DNA from: Paludibacteraceae bacterium
GTDB taxonomy: Bacteria > Bacteroidota > Bacteroidia > Bacteroidales > Paludibacteraceae
NCBI GenBank assembly: GCA_017450435.1
Contig: JAFSTO010000056.1
Location: forward strand, 124,001-188,000
DNA length: 64,000 nt
Reading direction: 5' to 3'
Under the pieces are notes generated by a model. It was not told the DNA's origin. It saw only the letters and a program-made list of their open reading frames with translations, and ran no database searches. Position numbers and translations under genes: made by a program. Of this stretch, positions 59,866-64,000 are shown piece after piece (positions within the stretch are counted from its first letter, which is position 1; each line of letters opens with the position of its first letter).

Positions 59866-62520
59866 TTATAGATATTTGGCAGTGAAAGACTTGCGCGAGC
59901 GCCGAACCTTGCTTAGCGGTCCATCCGCTACTATAGTGCCGCCTCCACGGCCGCCCTCCGGACCAAGGTCTATGATGTAGTCGGCGGCGCGAATAACATC
60001 GAGGTTGTGCTCGATGATAATGACTGTATTGCCTTTGTCAACAAGACGTTGCAGCACGTCCAAAAGGACTCGTATGTCATCGAAATGCAGACCTGTAGTG
60101 GGTTCGTCAAGGATATAGAGTGTCTTGCCCGTGGTAGGACGGGCAAGCTCCGATGCCAGCTTCATGCGCTGTGCCTCACCGCCGGAGAGGGTGGTGCTGC
60201 TCTGACCAAGCTTCAGGTAACCCAAGCCTACCTGCTGAAGGGTTTTTATTTTTTGAAGGATATGCGGTTGTGCTTCGAAGAACTCCACTGCTTGGTTGAT
60301 GGTCATATTCAGCACCTCGCCGATGTTCTTTCCCTTGAATCGTGCTTCGAGTGTCTCTTTGTTGTATCTCATGCCGTTGCATGCCTCACATTGCACGTAC
60401 ACGTCCGGCAGGAAGCGCATCTCTATCGTCTTGTATCCGTTGCCTGAGCACTCTTTGCAGCGGCCGTCGCCGGTGTTGAACGAGAACCGTCCGGCTTTCC
60501 AGTTGCGAATCTTCGACTCCGGCAGCATGGCAAACAACTCGCGTATGTCGCTGAAGACGCCGGTATAGGTGGCAGGGTTGCTGCGAGGCGTCCTGCCGAT
60601 AGGCGACTGGTCAACAGCGACAATCTTGTCTATCCGTTTCTTGAATAGTTGGTCGGCAAGCAGCACTTTCTCTTTGCTGCTCATAACGTATATATTGTCA
60701 TACGCCATTGGCGGAGTGAGGCTGCGTGTGAGTCGTTGTGAGAGGGCGGGGTAGAGCGTCTTGTTGACGAGTGTTGACTTGCCGCTACCGCTCACGCCGG
60801 TCACGCAAATCAGTTTGCCTAACGGGAAAGCGGCTTTGACGCTGTTCAGGTTATTGCCTCGTGCGCCTTCCACCACCAGCCATTGCTGTTTGTCATCTAT
60901 GGGGCGCGAGACTGATGGTGGCACAATGCGCGTACCTGTCAGGTATTCGGCTGTAAGAGTGTGTGAGCGGAGCATGTCAGCGTACGTGCCCTCGAAGACG
61001 ATGTTGCCGCCAAGGCGACCTGCCCCCGGACCGATGTCAACTAACCAGTCGGCTTCGCGCATGATCTGCTCGTCGTGCTCCACCACAATAACGGTGTTAC
61101 CCATGTCGCGAAGCTCTTTCAGCGATGTTATCAGCCTCTCATTGTCACGTTGGTGCAAACCGATACTCGGCTCGTCAAGGATATACAGCACGTTCACCAG
61201 TCGTGACCCAATCTGTGTGGCGAGACGGATACGCTGACTCTCGCCGCCCGACAGACTGTCGGAAGGACGGGAGAGGGAGAGGTATGTGAGCCCCACCTGC
61301 TCCATGAAGCCTAATCGCGAGGAAATCTCTTTTATTATCTCCGTTGCCACTGCCTGTTGCCTTTCGGTCAGTCCGGTCAGTGTATCCAAGTACAGCCTTA
61401 GCTGGCTGATGTCCATTGCAGACAGCTCGGCGATGTTCTTTTCTCCGATTCTGAACATCAGGCTCTCTTTCCTGAGTCTTGCTCCGTGGCACTCCGGGCA
61501 CTCCACCCACTGTAGTTCCTCGCTGCCGTTATCGTCATTGTCTTCGTTTTTCTTCGCCCATGTGGCGTCGCCGCCTTGCAGCCACTGCAGTACTTCATCT
61601 TCCTCCGGCAGTTCGTCGTCAGCCGGCTGACTGATTTTTATCCTTCCCAGTCCTCTGCAGCAGGGGCACCAGCCTTGTGGTGAGTTGAAAGAGAAGTGGT
61701 GCGGCGCCGGGTCGTCGTAGCTGATGCCTGTTGTCGGGCACATGAGTGTGCGGGAGAAATAGCGCACCTCGCCTTCGCTCTCCACCATCATCTGACCTTC
61801 GCCCATCTGCATGGCTTGGTTGATACTCTGGCTGATACGCTTTAAATCGTTATCCTCACGCGATAGAGCGGCTGCTCCGACTTGTATCTTCAGGCGGTCA
61901 ACCACCACCTCTATGGAGTGGTTTTTATATCTGTCGAGCCTCATGCTGAAGGTTATCTCTCGTATCTCTCCGTCCACTCGCACATACACGAATCCTTTGC
62001 GTCGTATCTGGTCGAAGAGCTCGCGGTAATGGCCTTTGCGGTTCTTTACTACAGGCGCGAGGATTAGCACTTTCTTTCCCTCGTAACGCTCTGTGATAAG
62101 TTTCAGTATCTGGTCGTCGGTGTAATGCACCATCTCTTCGCCTGTCTCATACGAGTAGGCTCTGCCGGCTCTGGCGAACAGCAGACGCAGGTAGTCATAC
62201 ACCTCGGTTACCGTGCCTACGGTGGAGCGCGGGTTGCGTGACGTGGTTTTTTGGTCGATACTGATGACAGGGGAGAGACCGGTAATCTTATCCACGTCAG
62301 GGCGCTGCATGTTCTGCATGAACCCGCGAGCGTAGGAAGAGAACGTGTCTATATACCGGCGCTGACCCTCGGCGAAGATTGTGTCGAAGGCGAGGCTGGA
62401 CTTGCCGCTGCCGGACAAACCGGTGATGACGGTCAGGCTGCCGCGGGGAATACGTACAGACACGTTGCGCAGGTTGTTAACCCGCGAACCCGTTACTTCT
62501 ATCCAATCGGTGAATGACAT
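59866..62520 (-). CDS. uvrA: UvrABC system protein A
   Basis: 884 residues, slightly short of the usual 930-960. Two ABC ATPase halves: Walker A GLSGSGKSS and GVSGSGKST, with LSGGE signatures (LSGGESQRIRLA, LSGGEAQRMKLA). Zinc fingers include CPCCRGLG, CPECHG and CKECSG...CEAC. UvrA finds DNA damage and loads UvrB in excision repair. Transcribed from the promoter at 62543-62573, and followed by the antiporter gene. Confidence 0.95.
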   Translation of the reverse strand: MSFTDWIEVTGSRVNNLRNVSVRIPRGSLTVITGLSGSGKSSLAFDTIFAEGQRRYIDTFSSYARGFMQNMQRPDVDKITGLSPVISIDQKTTSRNPRSTVGTVTEVYDYLRLLFARAGRAYSYETGEEMVHYTDDQILKLITERYEGKKVLILAPVVKNRKGHYRELFDQIRRKGFVYVRVDGEIREITFSMRLDRYKNHSIEVVVDRLKIQVGAAALSREDNDLKRISQSINQAMQMGEGQMMVESEGEVRYFSRTLMCPTTGISYDDPAPHHFSFNSPQGWCPCCRGLGRIKISQPADDELPEEDEVLQWLQGGDATWAKKNEDNDDNGSEELQWVECPECHGARLRKESLMFRIGEKNIAELSAMDISQLRLYLDTLTGLTERQQAVATEIIKEISSRLGFMEQVGLTYLSLSRPSDSLSGGESQRIRLATQIGSRLVNVLYILDEPSIGLHQRDNERLITSLKELRDMGNTVIVVEHDEQIMREADWLVDIGPGAGRLGGNIVFEGTYADMLRSHTLTAEYLTGTRIVPPSVSRPIDDKQQWLVVEGARGNNLNSVKAAFPLGKLICVTGVSGSGKSTLVNKTLYPALSQRLTRSLTPPMAYDNIYVMSSKEKVLLADQLFKKRIDKIVAVDQSPIGRTPRSNPATYTGVFSDIRELFAMLPESKIRNWKAGRFSFNTGDGRCKECSGNGYKTIEMRFLPDVYVQCEACNGMRYNKETLEARFKGKNIGEVLNMTINQAVEFFEAQPHILQKIKTLQQVGLGYLKLGQSSTTLSGGEAQRMKLASELARPTTGKTLYILDEPTTGLHFDDIRVLLDVLQRLVDKGNTVIIIEHNLDVIRAADYIIDLGPEGGRGGGTIVADGPLSKVRRSRKSFTAKYL

Positions 62521-62542
62521 CGTGTGAAACGGAATTAGACTA

Positions 62543-62573
62543 CAAAATTACTGCTTTTTTTCGGATTATGCAA
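62543..62573 (-). promoter_or_regulatory. uvrA promoter
   Basis: Minus strand: TAATTTTG (62550-62543) with TTG (62573-62571), spacer 20 bases, 23 bases upstream of the uvrA ATG. Confidence 0.72.
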
Positions 62574-62587
62574 GTATTCAGTGCATA

Positions 62588-62665
62588 ATCCGAACAAGTG
62601 ACCAAGTGACCAGGTACCAGGTACAACGTGCCGCCCAAGTGTCGGAATATACCGTACAAGTGTCG
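62588..62665. repeat. CAAGTG-unit repeat region
   Basis: Contains CAAGTGACCAAGTGACC, CAGGTACCAGGTAC, GTGCCGCCCAAGTGTCGG and ATACCGTACAAGTGTCG. This is another member of the dispersed family, with degenerate palindrome. No gene is present between uvrA and the tRNA. Confidence 0.55.
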
Positions 62666-62721
62666 TTTGAACGCCTTTTGAACGTCTTTTGAATATTTTT
62701 TTGCATTTTTTTGCTCAAAAA

Positions 62722-62753
62722 TTTGTTTGTTTCAAAAAAAAGCAGTACCTTTG
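62722..62753 (+). promoter_or_regulatory. Promoter of tRNA-Arg(ACG)
   Basis: TTTG at 62722-62725, 20-base spacer, TACCTTTG at 62746-62753; transcript start expected near 62760, about 69 bases before the tRNA. Confidence 0.7.
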
Positions 62754-62828
62754 CAGCCGCTTTTGAAACGAAGAGTTAGGTGGTTCCCGTTTTGGGAATA
62801 AGGAGGGGCTCCTGGTTTCAAAGCGTTC

Positions 62829-62902
62829 GGCTCGTTAGCTCAACTGAATAGAGCATCTGACTACGGATCAGAAGGTTGCAGGTTTGAATCCTGCACGAGT
62901 CA
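62829..62902 (+). tRNA. tRNA-Arg(ACG)
   Basis: Acceptor GGCTCGT (62829-62835) pairs with ACGAGTC (62895-62901), discriminator A. D-arm GCTC/GAGC, anticodon loop CTACGGA with anticodon ACG, T-arm with GGTTTGAATCC. It is intact, unlike the tRNA-Arg(TCT) remnant at the prophage junction. Confidence 0.93.
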
Positions 62903-62904
62903 CA

Positions 62905-62949
62905 TAAAAAAACGACATTTGAAAGTTCACTTTCAAGTGTCGTTTTTTT
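62905..62949. terminator. Bidirectional terminator tRNA-Arg / YtxH operon
   Basis: AAACGACA and TTGAAAGT pair with ACTTTCAA and TGTCGTTT, a long stem ending in a T run (62942-62949). A-rich sequence on the other side gives a T run on the minus strand, so it can also stop the leftward operon (63010-63942). Confidence 0.8.
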
Positions 62950-63009
62950 GTTTATGTGGGTGCCTTCCCCGGATTTTCTGGTCTCTCTGGATTCTCCGGT
63001 CCTTTCTAT

Positions 63010-63264
63010 TTACTTTTTCCTTCTGAAGATTCTCTTCAGTATCGGGAGGACGAGACCTACGTACTCTAACTTCGGCAGGATAGTGCTGAAGATATTCTTT
63101 ATCCGGTTGACTTTGTTCACCGACTCCTGCCATGAGGCGCTTATCTCGTCGGTCTCTTTGCGTAGGCGGCGTTCCTCTTTCGCTGCTTTGTTCTCCCATT
63201 GCAGGCGAAGCTGCTCTATCTCTTCCAACGAACGGAGTGTTGCGGGGTCAATATTGTTGTTCAT
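63010..63264 (-). CDS. Hypothetical helical protein, YtxH operon, 84 aa
   Basis: 84 residues. A charged coiled-coil region (EEIEQLRLQWENKAAKEERR, 14-33) is followed by a hydrophobic C-terminal stretch (YVGLVLPILKRIFRRKK). It is the last gene of the three-gene leftward operon and overlaps the preceding gene by 17 bases. Function unknown. Confidence 0.7.
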   Translation of the reverse strand: MNNNIDPATLRSLEEIEQLRLQWENKAAKEERRLRKETDEISASWQESVNKVNRIKNIFSTILPKLEYVGLVLPILKRIFRRKK

Positions 63265-63685
63265 TGTTGTTTCTCCTTTCTATTTCTTCGTCGTTGGTTG
63301 TTTTGTCGTTCAGTTTGGAGATTAAAGCCGTCGGGTTAGCCAGTCCGTCCGGTGAGAAGATTATCCCGCTCAGCGCTGCAACGATAGGATTGATGATCAG
63401 TGGTTGCCTGAAGGCGATGACCAAAGCCAGCACCATCAGGAACAGTGCTGCCATTATGAGGCACGCTGCCCACAGCGGTATCCATTTGCTCAGAACAAGT
63501 GCGAGAGCAAAGGTGCCGAAGGCAAAGGCGGCAAACACACCTAAGACAGCCACCAGCACCAGCAGTATCAGCCCGATGATTCGGCTCAGCTTCTCCAGCA
63601 GAGTGAGTAGCAACAGGTCGTAGCGCGTGGAGAGCAGGCGTTTGGCGGAATCAATCAGCCGGCTGTATCTTGACGTGTCAATCAT
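63248..63685 (-). CDS. Phage-holin-family (DUF1469-like) membrane protein
   Basis: 145 residues with two or three membrane segments (IIGLILLVLVAVLGVFAAFA; WAACLIMAALFLMVLALVIA) and a polar tail. It resembles the DUF1469/actinobacterial-holin-like membrane proteins, which are chromosomal and not phage lysis genes. It works with the upstream YtxH gene in an envelope-related unit common in Bacteroidetes. Confidence 0.75.
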   Translation of the reverse strand: MIDTSRYSRLIDSAKRLLSTRYDLLLLTLLEKLSRIIGLILLVLVAVLGVFAAFAFGTFALALVLSKWIPLWAACLIMAALFLMVLALVIAFRQPLIINPIVAALSGIIFSPDGLANPTALISKLNDKTTNDEEIERRNNNEQQY

Positions 63686-63942
63686 GCCTTAACTTCGCTT
63701 ATTCCTTCTTCCACTGCAGCCTCTATCTCGGCGTCGTTGAACCAGTCTTTAACGCGGGCGATGACCTTACGATAGAGAACTTCCAGCTCTTCTTTGTTGA
63801 GTTTGGCACCTTTCTCCAATGCGATAGCTTTGATTTGTGCACGCATCTCTTCTCCTGTCTTAGGAGCAAGCAGAAGGGCTGCTACGCCTCCTGCTATAAC
63901 GCCGCCCAAGAACGCGGCGCATACTTTTCCAAAATCTGCCAT
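63682..63942 (-). CDS. YtxH-domain small membrane protein
   Basis: 86 residues. One N-terminal membrane segment with GGVIAGGVAALLLAPKTGEE, the YtxH signature, then a charged helical tail. First gene of the leftward operon; overlaps the following gene by 4 bases. YtxH proteins are stress-linked and of unknown mechanism. Confidence 0.88.
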   Translation of the reverse strand: MADFGKVCAAFLGGVIAGGVAALLLAPKTGEEMRAQIKAIALEKGAKLNKEELEVLYRKVIARVKDWFNDAEIEAAVEEGISEVKA

Positions 63943-64000
63943 AGTTGTATTAGTTTAATGGGTTAATGGTTAAACGGTTTAGAGGGTGTGGTTTGGAGTT

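Noticed and set aside
63248-63685. A second prophage lysis module
   Set aside because: The DUF1469-like membrane protein is paired with YtxH, a chromosomal arrangement; no lysin or other phage genes are near.

Overview
The window is a chromosome segment of a member of the order Bacteroidales that carries the right-hand half of an integrated temperate phage. Evidence for the host group: many genes start about 20-70 bases after a Bacteroidetes-type promoter (TAnnTTTG box with TTG or TTTG 19-20 bases upstream), Shine-Dalgarno sequences are mostly absent, RpoD is the short 286-residue form, and typical families are present (UbiA next to Maf, a TPR protein next to an outer-membrane barrel, YtxH plus a DUF1469-like holin). 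I cannot name the genus.

Bases 1 to about 26,240 are prophage. They begin inside a giant tail protein whose 5' end lies outside the window. A lipoprotein moron with its own promoter follows. Next comes a leftward block (11.8 to 4.2 kb, minus strand) of small phage genes plus DNA and RNA modifiers: an orphan adenine methyltransferase, a MerR/sigma-4/alpha-CTD hybrid regulator, an HNH-type endonuclease and a spore-photoproduct-lyase-like radical SAM protein. A 369-base divergent promoter region (11,829-12,197) separates it from a rightward late block: holin, small HTH and membrane proteins, amidase endolysin, then tail or appendage proteins ending in a diversity-generating retroelement (DGR).

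The DGR is complete: target protein with its variable repeat (VR, 18,815-18,968), a GC-rich hairpin just after it, an Avd-like accessory protein, the template repeat (TR, 19,712-19,865) and a reverse transcriptase with YVDD. TR and VR align without gaps over 154 bases and differ at 28 positions, 26 of them at adenines of the TR. The TR lies inside two nested long-range inverted repeats (15 bp and 7 bp) that could close the template RNA. After the RT come a probable u-spanin, a zinc-peptidase-like protein, a glycosyltransferase, a stealth-type sugar-phosphate transferase, a VRR-NUC nuclease and the tyrosine integrase. A tRNA-Arg(TCT) gene is cut off in its T-arm at the right junction.

Bases 26.3 to 64 kb are host housekeeping and metabolism: rpoD, ileS, a response regulator with a degenerate receiver behind altronate dehydratase, a CotH-kinase lipoprotein, dTDP-glucose dehydratase, a secreted pectate lyase, an orphan PotD-like protein with a C-terminal membrane anchor, a TPR/outer-membrane-barrel/UbiA/Maf series, a GH13 amylase, pta-ackA, an OmpA-LysM-like protein, tRNA-Met, typA, tig, a CPA2 antiporter, uvrA, tRNA-Arg(ACG) and a YtxH/holin-like operon. 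Several intergenic regions share a dispersed palindromic repeat (core AGACGGTA...TACCGTCT with CAAGTG units). One related copy sits in frame inside maf.
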